Shown here: piece by piece, positions 37,152 through 46,905 of the stretch
How the letters are laid out: every line of letters starts with the position of its first letter
How positions within the stretch are numbered: position 1 is the first letter of the stretch
Assembly (NCBI RefSeq): GCF_019448255.1
Contig: NZ_CP080410.1
Span: 2,666,001 to 2,730,000 of the forward strand
Direction of reading: 5' to 3'
From: Qipengyuania flava
GTDB lineage: Bacteria; Pseudomonadota; Alphaproteobacteria; Sphingomonadales; Sphingomonadaceae
DNA length: 64,000 nt
The notes under the pieces: generated by a model
What the model was told of the DNA's origin: nothing
The model's input: only the letters and a program-made list of their open reading frames with translations
The model's database searches: none
Position numbers and translations under genes: made by a program

Positions 37152-39005
37152 ATGAAGAAACCCGTTGCCGCGGCGCTGATTGCCGCTTCGCTTGCCCTGC
37201 CCGCGCTCGCCATCGCCCAGGAGGAGACGCCGAGCGCAGCTCTGATGGACGAGGCCGCGCCGCGCGCCGACGGTGTCCTGTCGGAGCCGGAGGCCGCGCT
37301 TGCCCCGCGCCCCTTTCCCGTTCAGCTGCGTTTCGACAATCCGGATGTGAAAGCGCCGCGCATCGATTACCGCGTCGGCTACACGGCGACCCATCTTTAT
37401 GTCGCGATCACAACCAGCGCAGATAGTGTGACCTATCGCAACCGGGGCTGGCTGTGGGGCGACGGGTGGCGCATCATCCTCACCGATAGCGCGCTGGGCC
37501 CGCGTTCGGCCCGTTTCATCGAGCTTATCATTTCCCCGCGCGCCGAGGGGGATACCCGCCGCGAATTGGCCATGGCGGTGCAGGACGGCGAGCAGGTCTA
37601 CCGCGCGCTCTCGCCCGCCTCGACGGTTGCCGAGGCCCGGATCGCTGACGGTACGCTGTTCGAGGCCCGGATTGCCTGGGCTGATCTCGCGCCCTTCCAC
37701 CCGCTGTTCGATCCTGCGATCGGCCTCAACCTCTATTTCGCCAAAGCCTTCGAAACCGCGGAGACCGGCCCCTTTGCCTATGGCCACGCGCTGGTCGCGG
37801 ACGAGGCGATCTTCGATGAGGGCATCCTTTCACGCCGCGGCGTGCCCTTGCGGTTCGGCGATAGCGGCACCGCCGAGGGCGGCGGCGTCTGGCGCCTCGC
37901 CACGCGCACAGTCGTGGCGGGGCAGCCGCTGATGCTCGAAAGTCCGGTGTCCTTTCGGGATACCGCGGCTCCCCGCGCACGAATGGAAGGCGTGGGTGTG
38001 CTGGACGCGGCGCCGGCAGGAGGAAGCGCGCGGTGGACCATCGACACGGCGACCATGGCGCCCGGCATTCACGCGCTCACCCTTCCTGGGTCCGACACCG
38101 CGACCGAAGTCTTCGTACTGCCGCCCCTCGGCACGCAGGCACTGCGCGAACACGCGCAAGCGAACGCGGAAACCGTGGGCCCGGCGGGGATCGAGAGCAT
38201 CCACTTCCTCACGACCGATTTCGAGCAGCGCCTCGCGCGCCTGCAGCCCTATGCGGACGGCTCCGAGCTCGTGAAGGACGCGGTCCGGCTCACAGCTATC
38301 TCGGCGCGCCTCAATGCGGGCGAGGATCCCTTCCCGCCTTCGGACAGCCCCATGCGGCGGGGGTTCCGCTCACTACTCGACGGCAGCCACCAGCCCTACA
38401 GCCTGCGCCTGCCCGAAGGCTTCGATCCGGCGCGCACCTACCCCGCCATGGTCTTCCTGCACGGCAGCGGCACCGACGATCGCGGTCTGCTCGACCGCGC
38501 GCGCAGCAACGGTCGCTTCGTCGAGATCGCTCCCGGGGGGCGGGACAGCTACCTCGCCTACGCCTCGCCCGCCGCGCAGTGGGATATCCGCGAGGCGCTC
38601 GACAAGGCGGGCGAGGCCTATGCGATCGACCGCGAGAAGGTGGTGATCGGCGGCTTCTCCATGGGCGGATACGGCGCGCTGCGCGCCTTCTATGAGAACC
38701 CGGAACGCTACGCCGGGGTGGCGGTCTTCGCCGGGCATCCCAACCTCGCCAACGAATGGCTGGGCGGCGGCTTTCCCAACTTCCTCGAGCCCGAATTCCT
38801 CAAGCCCTTCGCCGGGGTCCCGGTGTTTATCTACCACGGCAAGAAGGACGCGGCCCTGCCCTTCGCGCTCGCCGAACAGCTTGCCGCCGCGCTGGAAGAG
38901 GCCGGTGCCGTGGTTACCTTCAGCCCCTCGGAAGAGAACGGCCACGTCTATCAGGACGCGGCAACGCAGGCGCGGTTCGACACGTGGCTGAAGCAATTCG
39001 AGTAA
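37152..39005 (+). CDS. Exported alpha/beta-hydrolase esterase with N-terminal beta domain
   Basis: 617 aa. Signal peptide (KKPVAAALIAASLALPALAIAQ). Residues about 55-245 form a beta-rich domain similar to CBM9/DOMON-like sugar-ligand modules (DGVLSEPEAALAPRPFPVQLRF... WLWGDGWRIIL). The C-terminal half is a PhoD/esterase-type alpha/beta hydrolase: nucleophile motif GGFSMGGYG, oxyanion MVFLHGSGTDDRG, and His in ENGHVYQD. Periplasmic or secreted ester hydrolysis of a polymer-linked substrate is likely. Divergent from an Lrp/AsnC regulator. Confidence 0.85.
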   Translation: MKKPVAAALIAASLALPALAIAQEETPSAALMDEAAPRADGVLSEPEAALAPRPFPVQLRFDNPDVKAPRIDYRVGYTATHLYVAITTSADSVTYRNRGWLWGDGWRIILTDSALGPRSARFIELIISPRAEGDTRRELAMAVQDGEQVYRALSPASTVAEARIADGTLFEARIAWADLAPFHPLFDPAIGLNLYFAKAFETAETGPFAYGHALVADEAIFDEGILSRRGVPLRFGDSGTAEGGGVWRLATRTVVAGQPLMLESPVSFRDTAAPRARMEGVGVLDAAPAGGSARWTIDTATMAPGIHALTLPGSDTATEVFVLPPLGTQALREHAQANAETVGPAGIESIHFLTTDFEQRLARLQPYADGSELVKDAVRLTAISARLNAGEDPFPPSDSPMRRGFRSLLDGSHQPYSLRLPEGFDPARTYPAMVFLHGSGTDDRGLLDRARSNGRFVEIAPGGRDSYLAYASPAAQWDIREALDKAGEAYAIDREKVVIGGFSMGGYGALRAFYENPERYAGVAVFAGHPNLANEWLGGGFPNFLEPEFLKPFAGVPVFIYHGKKDAALPFALAEQLAAALEEAGAVVTFSPSEENGHVYQDAATQARFDTWLKQFE

Positions 39006-39142
39006 GGGCAGTCACTTTTACCACACCAACTGTAAAATACGTCGAAAATACAGTTTCTCCTGTTTCAAGGGGCCGTCCGCCCAAGTATTCGAATCACGTT
39101 GTGCTTGGACCAACGTGTTTTTGAATTATCAGGGTTGAAATC

Positions 39143-41470
39143 ATGAAATCGACGTTCCTCGTGGCCGCGAGCCTCGTCTCGCTGGGCACTGCCATGCTCG
39201 CGCTCCCCACTCCGGCAAAGGCGGACAACACGCCGGAATGCAACACCACCGACGGCCCGAGCGGTCCCGGCGGCGAAGCCGGTGATGTTGACGACGGGCT
39301 CGAATGCGGGATCGACACCTCCGCTCCCGGCGAACGCGCCGTGGCGCTGGGCAACGGAGCGACAGCGGAGGCTTGGCGCTCCATCGCAATTGGTGAAGCT
39401 CGAGTTCTCTCGAACGCCCAACATGGCCTCGCAATCGGCGACGGCGCGTGGGTATCCGGAATAAGGGCAGTCGCGGTTGGAAGCGCGGCCACGGCTGAGG
39501 CGCTCAATTCCGTCGCATTGGGCTACGGCTCCTATGCGGATGAAGCCAATACGGTGTCGATCGGCAGCGCCGGCAACGAACGCCGCTTGGTGAATCTGGC
39601 AGCAGGCGTCAATGACACCGACGCTGTTACTGTTGCCCAGCTCAACGCTGCGACCGGCACTCCGACGCAGGCCTATTTCATCGCGAACAGCACAAGAAGC
39701 GGTGCCGTCGCGAGCGGGACCGACTCAATCGCAGTAGGCGGGGAAAGCCGCGCGACCGGTCAGAACAGTATCGCGATGGGCGTGTACGCCATTGCGGAGG
39801 GAACCAGCGCAATCGCGCTGGGCTTTGGCTCGCGCGCCACGGGTTTCCTGTCTAGCGCCTATGGAAATGGCTCTTTTGCTGCCGGCGAACGCACCGTGGC
39901 GTTCGGGGCGGGTGCGCAGGCGGACGGAGCGAGGACGGTCGCGATTGGGGTCGAGGCACGGTCCGGTTCCACCTATCAGCCAAGCGCCGAATCGGTGGCG
40001 ATTGGCTACAAAGCAGAGACCTCGTACGCGTACAGCATTGCCTTGGGTGCCAACGCAAAAGCAGTAGGCAACCGATCGATCGCCATCGGCGGCAACGCTC
40101 AAGAAGGCGGAATCTACGGCGCATTTGCATTGCGGGATGACTCGATCGCAATTGGGGTCGACGCCTCGGTGTATGCCGAAAACTCCATCGCGATCGGCAA
40201 CCTCTCGTTCGCCGACCAACCGAACACCGTTGCGTTCGGTCACTCGGGCAACGAACGACGGCTCGTCCATATTGCCGACGGCATCGCCGACACCGATGCG
40301 GCCACGGTCGGCCAGCTCAACAGCGCCATCTCGGGCATCCAGGCGGCTACCGGCGCCAATGCGGCCGAACTCGCCTACCTCGCGGTGAGCAGCACGCTCA
40401 ACCCGGCACAGGCGAACGGTTCCAACGCGACAGCATTGGGCGGAGCGGCGCGGGCCAACGGGACCAGCACGCTGGCGGTCGGTGCTCTGGCGAGCGCGCA
40501 GGCCGATCGCGCCACGGCCATCGGGTCGGGCGCAATGGCAAGCGGTACGGACAGTATCGCGCTGGGCCGCGGCGCCGCAGCGACCGATTTTTCGGCAGCA
40601 GCGCTCGGCACCGCCTCGCTGGCTGAGAACCTGAGCACGGCGGTCGGCTACACTGCCAAGGCCCAGGGCCTGCGCTCGACCGCCATCGGCAGCAAGGCCG
40701 AGGCCGACAAGCGCGAGGCAACCGCGGTCGGCGCCAACGCCAAGGCGCTGTTCAGCAACTCGACCGCGATCGGCGCGAACGCAATCACTACCGCTGGCAA
40801 CCAGGTGATGCTGGGCGGTGCGGGATCGAGCGTGGTCGTGGCGGACATGACCTCCTCCACCGCCGCGCAGTCGGGCACGCTCTACACCGTGACGGTCGAC
40901 GAAAACGGCGTTCTAGGCCGGGGCACCGCGATCAGCATGCAGACCGTCGCGCGCATGGCAGCGGACATCCTGCGCCCGGGCCTGTCGCGCGACGATGCGC
41001 ATTTCTTCGAGGACGCCAACGGCAACAATCGCGTTAGCGGACTGGCATCGGGCGCGATCGCCATGGCCACGCCGGAGTTCGACGCGCTGACCCAGCGGGT
41101 CGACAACCTCGTCGGCCGGGTCGACGGGATCGACACCCGCCTTGGCGCTGTCGAGACCCGCGTGGCCCAGATCGACAGCCGGCTCGGCACGGCCGAGGGC
41201 CAGATCACCGAGCTGTTCGACCTTGCCACGGCCGACCGGCGTGACTTCCGCCAAGGCCTTGCGGCCGTCGCCGCGATGGCGAACCCGCACTTCCCGAGCG
41301 AGGATGGCAAGACCAGCTACGCCTCGAACGTGGCGCTGCACCGCGGCTTCGTCGGCATCTCGGCCGGCCTCATGCACCGCGTAGACGAGACCTTCGCGCT
41401 GAGCGCCGGGATTACCTACGGCGGCGGTGACAGCACCACGGTCAAGGCAGGCATCGCCGGCGAGTTCTAG
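39143..41470 (+). CDS. YadA-like trimeric autotransporter adhesin
   Basis: 775 aa. Signal peptide (to about 27), then a head of left-handed beta-roll repeats with the SVAIG/IAIG signature (for example at 79-83 and around 190-330). Two neck motifs NERRLV...DTDA.TV.QLN at about 145-170 and 370-395. A coiled-coil stalk (about 655-690: QRVDNLVGRVDGIDTRLGAV) and the C-terminal YadA beta-barrel anchor (last about 75 residues: FRQGLAAVAAMANP...ITYGGGDSTTVKAGIAGEF) ending in Phe. Surface adhesin exported across the outer membrane as a trimer. AT-rich region just upstream suits its promoter. Confidence 0.93.
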   Translation: MKSTFLVAASLVSLGTAMLALPTPAKADNTPECNTTDGPSGPGGEAGDVDDGLECGIDTSAPGERAVALGNGATAEAWRSIAIGEARVLSNAQHGLAIGDGAWVSGIRAVAVGSAATAEALNSVALGYGSYADEANTVSIGSAGNERRLVNLAAGVNDTDAVTVAQLNAATGTPTQAYFIANSTRSGAVASGTDSIAVGGESRATGQNSIAMGVYAIAEGTSAIALGFGSRATGFLSSAYGNGSFAAGERTVAFGAGAQADGARTVAIGVEARSGSTYQPSAESVAIGYKAETSYAYSIALGANAKAVGNRSIAIGGNAQEGGIYGAFALRDDSIAIGVDASVYAENSIAIGNLSFADQPNTVAFGHSGNERRLVHIADGIADTDAATVGQLNSAISGIQAATGANAAELAYLAVSSTLNPAQANGSNATALGGAARANGTSTLAVGALASAQADRATAIGSGAMASGTDSIALGRGAAATDFSAAALGTASLAENLSTAVGYTAKAQGLRSTAIGSKAEADKREATAVGANAKALFSNSTAIGANAITTAGNQVMLGGAGSSVVVADMTSSTAAQSGTLYTVTVDENGVLGRGTAISMQTVARMAADILRPGLSRDDAHFFEDANGNNRVSGLASGAIAMATPEFDALTQRVDNLVGRVDGIDTRLGAVETRVAQIDSRLGTAEGQITELFDLATADRRDFRQGLAAVAAMANPHFPSEDGKTSYASNVALHRGFVGISAGLMHRVDETFALSAGITYGGGDSTTVKAGIAGEF

Positions 41471-41491
41471 TCCGCTCCCGCAAGCACCAGA

Positions 41492-41528
41492 GGGGCCCGC
41501 GCCGCATCACGCAGCGCGGGCCCCTTTT
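41492..41528 (+). terminator. Rho-independent terminator after the YadA-like gene
   Basis: GGGGCCCGCGC (41492-41502) and GCGCGGGCCCC (41514-41524) form an 11-bp GC stem with an 11-base loop, followed by TTTT. It lies 22 bases after the autotransporter stop. Confidence 0.85.
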
Positions 41529-41587
41529 GCGCGCGATTTGCCAAGCGCGCGCACCGGGGGCAGATTGCCTGCTGGGGGAGAGTCACA

Positions 41588-44500
41588 ATGGACCATCGCA
41601 CCGCGTTCGCGCGCCTCATGCTCGTACTTGCCGGACTGGTGAGCCTTGCAGGCGCGGCCACTCCTGCATCCGCCGGGCTCGATACCGGCAAGGTGATGCT
41701 CATCATGGAGGAGGCATTCCGGCCGACGCCCGATCAGGTGACCGAGTTGCAGCGCATACTCGGGATCGAACGCGCGGCCCTGGCGGCAGAGGAAGAGCAG
41801 GGCTGCCTTGCGGCCGAGCCGCTGCACCGGCAGGTCTTCGAAGCGAAAAGAGCGCTGATCGGCCTGCGCCATTCGATCACCCTGAACTCGCTGGTCAGCA
41901 TTGCCCGATGCCAGGCGACACGCGGCGATTTCGCCGCTGCGCTGAAAACGCGCGAGCGCGAATGGGACGAGCGCGGCTGGACCGTCGGAACACACGCAGA
42001 CGCCACGGTCGAGGCGCTACGCTGGATGAGGATGGTGGGCGAGCAGGCGCTCCGCCAAGGCCAGCCTACGGGCATCCTTGCCCCGCTTGGCCGAGCCTAT
42101 GCGCAGCTCTTCCTTGTCGATGCGCATGATCTCACCGGCATCCCCGGAGTTGCACGGCCAAGTACGGTCAGCGCGGCGATCGCGGCCTATGACCTCGGCC
42201 GATCGCGCGATGGCGGCGGCGATGTGCGCCCGGCCATGCTTCTGCTCGAGGCGGTGCTCCTCCAGCAGTGGACGCTTGGCAAAGACGCGCCGCTGACGCT
42301 TGCAGCCATGTCCCGCTATGCAGAGGGCCTTGCGGCCCGTGGCCGGACCATGGACGCCCGGTATATCGCCTTCACGCTCGCCGAGCGCGCGGACCGGGAG
42401 CTTGGCCCCGGCCATCCCGACAGCATCCGCTACCGCCTCCAGCTAGCCCGGCTTGCGCATGACACCGGCGATAGGGAAGCGGCGCTCTCCCATGCCGAGG
42501 ACGCCGACCGGCAGGCTGCGGCACACCTGCCCCCATCCCATCCGGTCGCCCTGCTTGCGCGCTTCCACCGCCTGGCGGCTGCCGGGGCGGGTTCGGGGGC
42601 ACAGGATACCGCCGCGATGGAAGCTGCGGCCGAAGCGCTGTTCGCCGAGCGCGGGCGCGCCGATCAGGACTCGCTTCAGGTCGCAAGCCTTCTGGCGCAA
42701 AGCCTTGTCGCCGCGGGCGAACCGGAACGGGCAGCGCAGGTGGCCAGCCGTACGGCCACGGCCGCGCGCGAGGATGGCAGCATCTACATTCTGGAGACCG
42801 CACGCTTCGAGGAGGCCGAAGGGCTTGCGCGCCTGCACATACCCGCCCAGCGGCACACGGCGCACGATTTCATCGACGGGTCGCAGGTCGGCTCACGCAT
42901 GGCGTTTGAAGTCGCCACTTATTCGCCCGGAACCGGCGATGAACTGGACGCCGCGCTGGCGGACCTTGGCCAGAGTTCGCGCCTCGCGCTCGATTCCCTG
43001 TGGTTCAAGCTGCGTCACGAAGGCGGCGCGCGCGACGGCTGGATCGACCAGCAGGTTTTTACCTACATGCAGGAAACCCTGCGCGGCGGCGCGGCTGGCG
43101 CGATCTCGGAAAAGGCGGCCATCCGCGCGATGGACGGGCTCGACCCACAGCTCGGGCGGCTGGCCCGCCAGCGGCGCGACCTGACCGAGCGCTGGCGCGC
43201 CCTGGACGAGCGCGTCATCGACGCGATTGCCAGCGAAGGCTCCACCTCCGAAGCAGGCGTAGCGCTGCTGCGCGAACGTGAGGCAATTCGCAAGCGCGTC
43301 GCCGAAATCGACGAGGCCTTCATGGCCCAGACGGAGGATTACTCCCTCATCCGCTTCCCGGCGCCGGCAGCGCTTTACACCGCGCAGGAACGGCTGGGGC
43401 CCGATGAGGCGATCCTGCTCATCGTGCCAACCGAGTTTGCATCGCATAGCCTCGTGGTGACACGCGACGGGGTTCACTGGCACCGTTCGGACTGGACCCG
43501 CCAACGGGTCGAACGGGCGGTGCGCGGGCTGCTCATGGATGTCGGCGCCAATGTCGAGATGGGCGATGCGGAATACGCGCAGTGGTCCGAAAGCCGGGCA
43601 AGCCCCAACGCCTTCGATCGCGGCACGGCTTACGCGCTCTACACGCAGCTTGTCGCCCCGCACGCCAACCTCCTTGCGGGCAAGACCCACCTGTTCTTCG
43701 CAGGCGACGGTATCCTGTCGAGCATGCCGCTCTCGCTGCTCGTCACCCAGCCGCCACGCGGCGACGACGGCGATCCGGAAAGCCTACGCGCCACATCCTG
43801 GTTCGCCGATGAGATAGCGAGCGTGCAGATCCCTTCCGTCAGCGCATGGGCTTATCTGCGAAGCCGCGGCGAACGCAGCGTCATTACAGGACCGGCGCGC
43901 TTTGCCGGATTTGGGGATCCGGTGCTCGAAGGCGCGGCCCAGACGCGCGGCGCAGCCATCCAGCGCCGCCAGCGCGGCGCTTCGGTCCCTCCCGCTAGCG
44001 CGGTCTTCAGCTCGGACCTCCGCACGCGCGGTGCTGGCGTTCGCGCAAGCGACCTGCGTGCCCTTGCGCGCCTGCCCGGGACCGCGGTCGAGCTTGAAGC
44101 CATGCGCGGAGCCCTCGGCGCGGCCCCTGTCAGCGTGCGATTGCGCGAAGCGGCGACCGAGACCGGGGTCAAGCAAGCGCAGCTCGCCGATATCGATGTG
44201 CTGGCCTTTGCGACGCACGGGCTGGTTGCGGGGGAGCTGCGCGGCGTGGCCGAGCCGGGCCTCGTCTTTACTCCGCCCGCCGAGGCGAGCGAGGCCGACG
44301 ATGGCCTGCTGACCGCAAGCGAAGTGGCGCAGCTCGATCTCGCAGCAGACTGGGTCATCCTCTCGGCCTGCAACACGGCGGCCGGGGACGGAAGCGAAGG
44401 CGCAGCCGGCCTTTCCGGCCTCGCCAGCGCCTTCTTCTACGCCGGCGCCGACACGCTGCTCGCCTCCCACTGGCCGGTGCGCGATGATGTGGCGGCGCGC

Positions 44501-44671
44501 CTCACGGTGCGCACCATCGAAATCGCGCGCGCGTCTCCCGGAATGTCGAAAGCGCAGGCCTTCAAGCAGGCCATGCGCGAAATCCGGCAGGACCCGGAAG
44601 CCGATGGTGCGCAGGACAGCTGGGCGCACCCCAACGCCTGGGCTCCCTTCACGCTTGTCGGGGACCGGTAG
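41588..44671 (+). CDS. Exported CHAT-domain protein with tetratricopeptide-like N-terminus
   Basis: 1027 aa. Signal peptide (RLMLVLAGLVSLAGAATPASAG). Residues about 30-590 are helical repeats of TPR type (for example SRYAEGLAARGRTMDARYIAF). The C-terminal CHAT (caspase-like) domain has the catalytic His877 in ATHGLVAGE and Cys928 in ILSACNTAAG, with the conserved WAPFTLVGD end. CHAT domains are caspase-superfamily peptidases; an exported TPR-CHAT form is unusual for a toxin or effector. It follows the autotransporter gene after a terminator, so separate transcription is likely. Confidence 0.9.
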   Translation: MDHRTAFARLMLVLAGLVSLAGAATPASAGLDTGKVMLIMEEAFRPTPDQVTELQRILGIERAALAAEEEQGCLAAEPLHRQVFEAKRALIGLRHSITLNSLVSIARCQATRGDFAAALKTREREWDERGWTVGTHADATVEALRWMRMVGEQALRQGQPTGILAPLGRAYAQLFLVDAHDLTGIPGVARPSTVSAAIAAYDLGRSRDGGGDVRPAMLLLEAVLLQQWTLGKDAPLTLAAMSRYAEGLAARGRTMDARYIAFTLAERADRELGPGHPDSIRYRLQLARLAHDTGDREAALSHAEDADRQAAAHLPPSHPVALLARFHRLAAAGAGSGAQDTAAMEAAAEALFAERGRADQDSLQVASLLAQSLVAAGEPERAAQVASRTATAAREDGSIYILETARFEEAEGLARLHIPAQRHTAHDFIDGSQVGSRMAFEVATYSPGTGDELDAALADLGQSSRLALDSLWFKLRHEGGARDGWIDQQVFTYMQETLRGGAAGAISEKAAIRAMDGLDPQLGRLARQRRDLTERWRALDERVIDAIASEGSTSEAGVALLREREAIRKRVAEIDEAFMAQTEDYSLIRFPAPAALYTAQERLGPDEAILLIVPTEFASHSLVVTRDGVHWHRSDWTRQRVERAVRGLLMDVGANVEMGDAEYAQWSESRASPNAFDRGTAYALYTQLVAPHANLLAGKTHLFFAGDGILSSMPLSLLVTQPPRGDDGDPESLRATSWFADEIASVQIPSVSAWAYLRSRGERSVITGPARFAGFGDPVLEGAAQTRGAAIQRRQRGASVPPASAVFSSDLRTRGAGVRASDLRALARLPGTAVELEAMRGALGAAPVSVRLREAATETGVKQAQLADIDVLAFATHGLVAGELRGVAEPGLVFTPPAEASEADDGLLTASEVAQLDLAADWVILSACNTAAGDGSEGAAGLSGLASAFFYAGADTLLASHWPVRDDVAARLTVRTIEIARASPGMSKAQAFKQAMREIRQDPEADGAQDSWAHPNAWAPFTLVGDR

Positions 44672-44772
44672 GAGCGCCGCCGGGAGCCCGCGCCCCAGCT
44701 TGCGGATTTGCCCTTGCGCGCACCATCGCTATAGCGACCTGCATCGCTTCCCCTGGAGAGGACCAGAACCTT

Positions 44773-46827
44773 ATGACCCTTCGCGCGCCGCTTACCGTCG
44801 CCGCCCTTCTCGCCTCCGCCTCGCTTGCCGCGCAGGCGCAGGCCCGCCCGATGACCCCTGAAGATGTCGCCAAGATCGAGGCCGTCGGCACGCTCGCCGT
44901 TTCGCCCGATGGCAGCCGCGTCGCCTACACGACCGCGCGCCTTCCCGACATCACCGACGGGGAAGAAAACGGCACCACCACGCAGCAGCTCTCGATGGCC
45001 TATGGCCCGGATAACGCACGCGAATTCCTGCCCGCGGACATGAACGTGCGCGCGCTCGACTTCTCGCCCGATGGCCGCATGGTCAGCTTCCTGTGGGCAG
45101 ACGGGGACGAGAAGACCGCCGTCTGGGGCATCCCCGTGGATGGCGGCGCGCAGCGCAAGCTCGCCCATGTCGATGGCGCCTCGGTGAGTTCCTACGCCTG
45201 GTCGCCCGATGGCAGCCACATGCACCTGCTGGTCGGCGCTGCCGAGGACAAGGCGCGTACCAAGGAGCGCAAGGCCGGCTTCAACTCGGTTGTCTACGAG
45301 GAAGAGCAGCAGCTGACCCGCCTGTTCCGCGCCCGTATCGGCATGGAGCCCGACGCCGAGCCGCAGCAGGTCGAGGTGCCGGGCTATGTCACCTCATTCC
45401 AGATTTCGGACGACGCCCGCATCGGCGTGATTGAAAGCGCACCGAGTACGCAGATCGATGATCAGTACACCTCGAAGAAGGTCCACATCCTCGATATGGC
45501 GAGCGGCGAGGTCGTGCGCGTGATCGACACGCCGGGCAAGATCGACGACGTCGAGATTTCGCCCGATGCGAGCCAGCTGGCGCTGATCGCGGCGGTCGAC
45601 ATGAACGATCCGGCGGCGACCACGATCCATTTCGTCGACACTGCAACCGGTGCCGTCACCCCGCACCGCGCGGGCGAACCGGAAGCCGTGGTCGATGTCG
45701 AATACATGGACGATGGCCGCCTTGTCGCCGCGGTCCATGTCGGCGCGCAGAGCGTGCTGCGGATCCACAACACGGATGGCTCGCTGGAACGCGAAGTCGA
45801 TCCCGGCGCGCTTATCATCACCAATGTCGAAACCGCCGGTTCGGTCATTGCCGTAGGCGCCAACGCGCCGCAGCACCCGACCGAGCTGTTCAGGCTCGAC
45901 GGTGACAGCTTCACCCGCTGGACCCGCCACAACCCCTGGCTGTCGGAGATCGACTTCGGCACGCAGCGCACCTTCCGCTACACCGCCCGCGACGGTCAGG
46001 AAGTCGAAGGCGTGCTGATCGAGCCGGTCGGCGGCGCTCCGGCTGGTGGTGCTCCGCTGATCCTCAACGTGCACGGCGGCCCCGAAGCGCATGACAGCAA
46101 CGGCTGGCAGACCGCCTATTCGAAGCCGGGTCATGTCGCAGCGGGCCAGGGCTATGCGGTCTTCCTGCCGAACTACCGCGGCTCGACCGGCTACGGCACG
46201 GCCTTCTCCAAGCAGCATCAGGGCAATTACACCGATCCGGAATTTACCGATCTGGTCGACGCCAAGCGCGCGCTGGTGGCCGAAGGCATCGCCGACGGTG
46301 ACCGCACCGGCGTGACGGGCGGCTCCTACGGCGGCTACGCCACCGCCTGGTCCTCGACCCGCTGGAGCGAGGAATTCGCCGCCGGTGTCATGTTCGTGGG
46401 CATTTCCAACCAGATCTCCAAGTTCGGCACGGGCGACATCCCTTACGAGATGTATAACGTCCACAGCCGCGCCTGGCCGTGGGACAACTGGCAGAAGATG
46501 CTGGAAGTCTCGCCGATCTACCATGTCGACAAGGCCGAAACGCCGATCCTGATCATGCACGGCGAGGAAGACACCCGCGTCGATCCGGGCCAGAGCCTCG
46601 AGCTTTACCGCGCGATCAAGATCCGCAAGCCGGATACGCCGGTGCGCATGGTTTTCTACCCGGGCGAAGGCCACGGCAACCGCAAGGCCGCCGCGCGCTA
46701 CGACTACAACCTGCGCATGATGCGTTGGTTCGACACCTATCTGAAGACGGGCGACCGCGACGCACCGCTGCCGCCGGAACGCCCCGAGCTGCCGGCCGGC
46801 ACGACCGGAGCCGCCAGCGAAGACTGA
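44773..46827 (+). CDS. Exported S9 family peptidase (prolyl-oligopeptidase/acylaminoacyl-peptidase type)
   Basis: 684 aa. Signal peptide to about residue 24 (LAAQAQA), seven-bladed beta-propeller (about 30-430), then the alpha/beta hydrolase domain with Ser518 in GGSYGG, Asp600 in GEEDTRVD and His634 in GEGHGN. Degrades or trims short peptides, probably in the periplasm. Ends at a bidirectional terminator shared with the convergent DUF885 gene. Confidence 0.95.
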   Translation: MTLRAPLTVAALLASASLAAQAQARPMTPEDVAKIEAVGTLAVSPDGSRVAYTTARLPDITDGEENGTTTQQLSMAYGPDNAREFLPADMNVRALDFSPDGRMVSFLWADGDEKTAVWGIPVDGGAQRKLAHVDGASVSSYAWSPDGSHMHLLVGAAEDKARTKERKAGFNSVVYEEEQQLTRLFRARIGMEPDAEPQQVEVPGYVTSFQISDDARIGVIESAPSTQIDDQYTSKKVHILDMASGEVVRVIDTPGKIDDVEISPDASQLALIAAVDMNDPAATTIHFVDTATGAVTPHRAGEPEAVVDVEYMDDGRLVAAVHVGAQSVLRIHNTDGSLEREVDPGALIITNVETAGSVIAVGANAPQHPTELFRLDGDSFTRWTRHNPWLSEIDFGTQRTFRYTARDGQEVEGVLIEPVGGAPAGGAPLILNVHGGPEAHDSNGWQTAYSKPGHVAAGQGYAVFLPNYRGSTGYGTAFSKQHQGNYTDPEFTDLVDAKRALVAEGIADGDRTGVTGGSYGGYATAWSSTRWSEEFAAGVMFVGISNQISKFGTGDIPYEMYNVHSRAWPWDNWQKMLEVSPIYHVDKAETPILIMHGEEDTRVDPGQSLELYRAIKIRKPDTPVRMVFYPGEGHGNRKAAARYDYNLRMMRWFDTYLKTGDRDAPLPPERPELPAGTTGAASED

Positions 46828-46846
46828 CCGCTTCGTCGACCAACAA

Positions 46847-46886
46847 AAAGGGGCCGCGTGGCATAGCGCCGCGCGGCCCCTATTCG
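46847..46886. terminator. Bidirectional Rho-independent terminator
   Basis: A-rich AAAAA then GGGGCCGCG (46850-46858) with CGCGGCCCC (46872-46880) forming a 9-bp stem and loop, serving the convergent S9 peptidase (plus) and DUF885 (minus) genes. The AAAAA on the plus strand reads as a U-tract for the minus strand. Confidence 0.8.
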
Positions 46887-46905
46887 TTTGGCCCTGACCG
46901 GCTGC

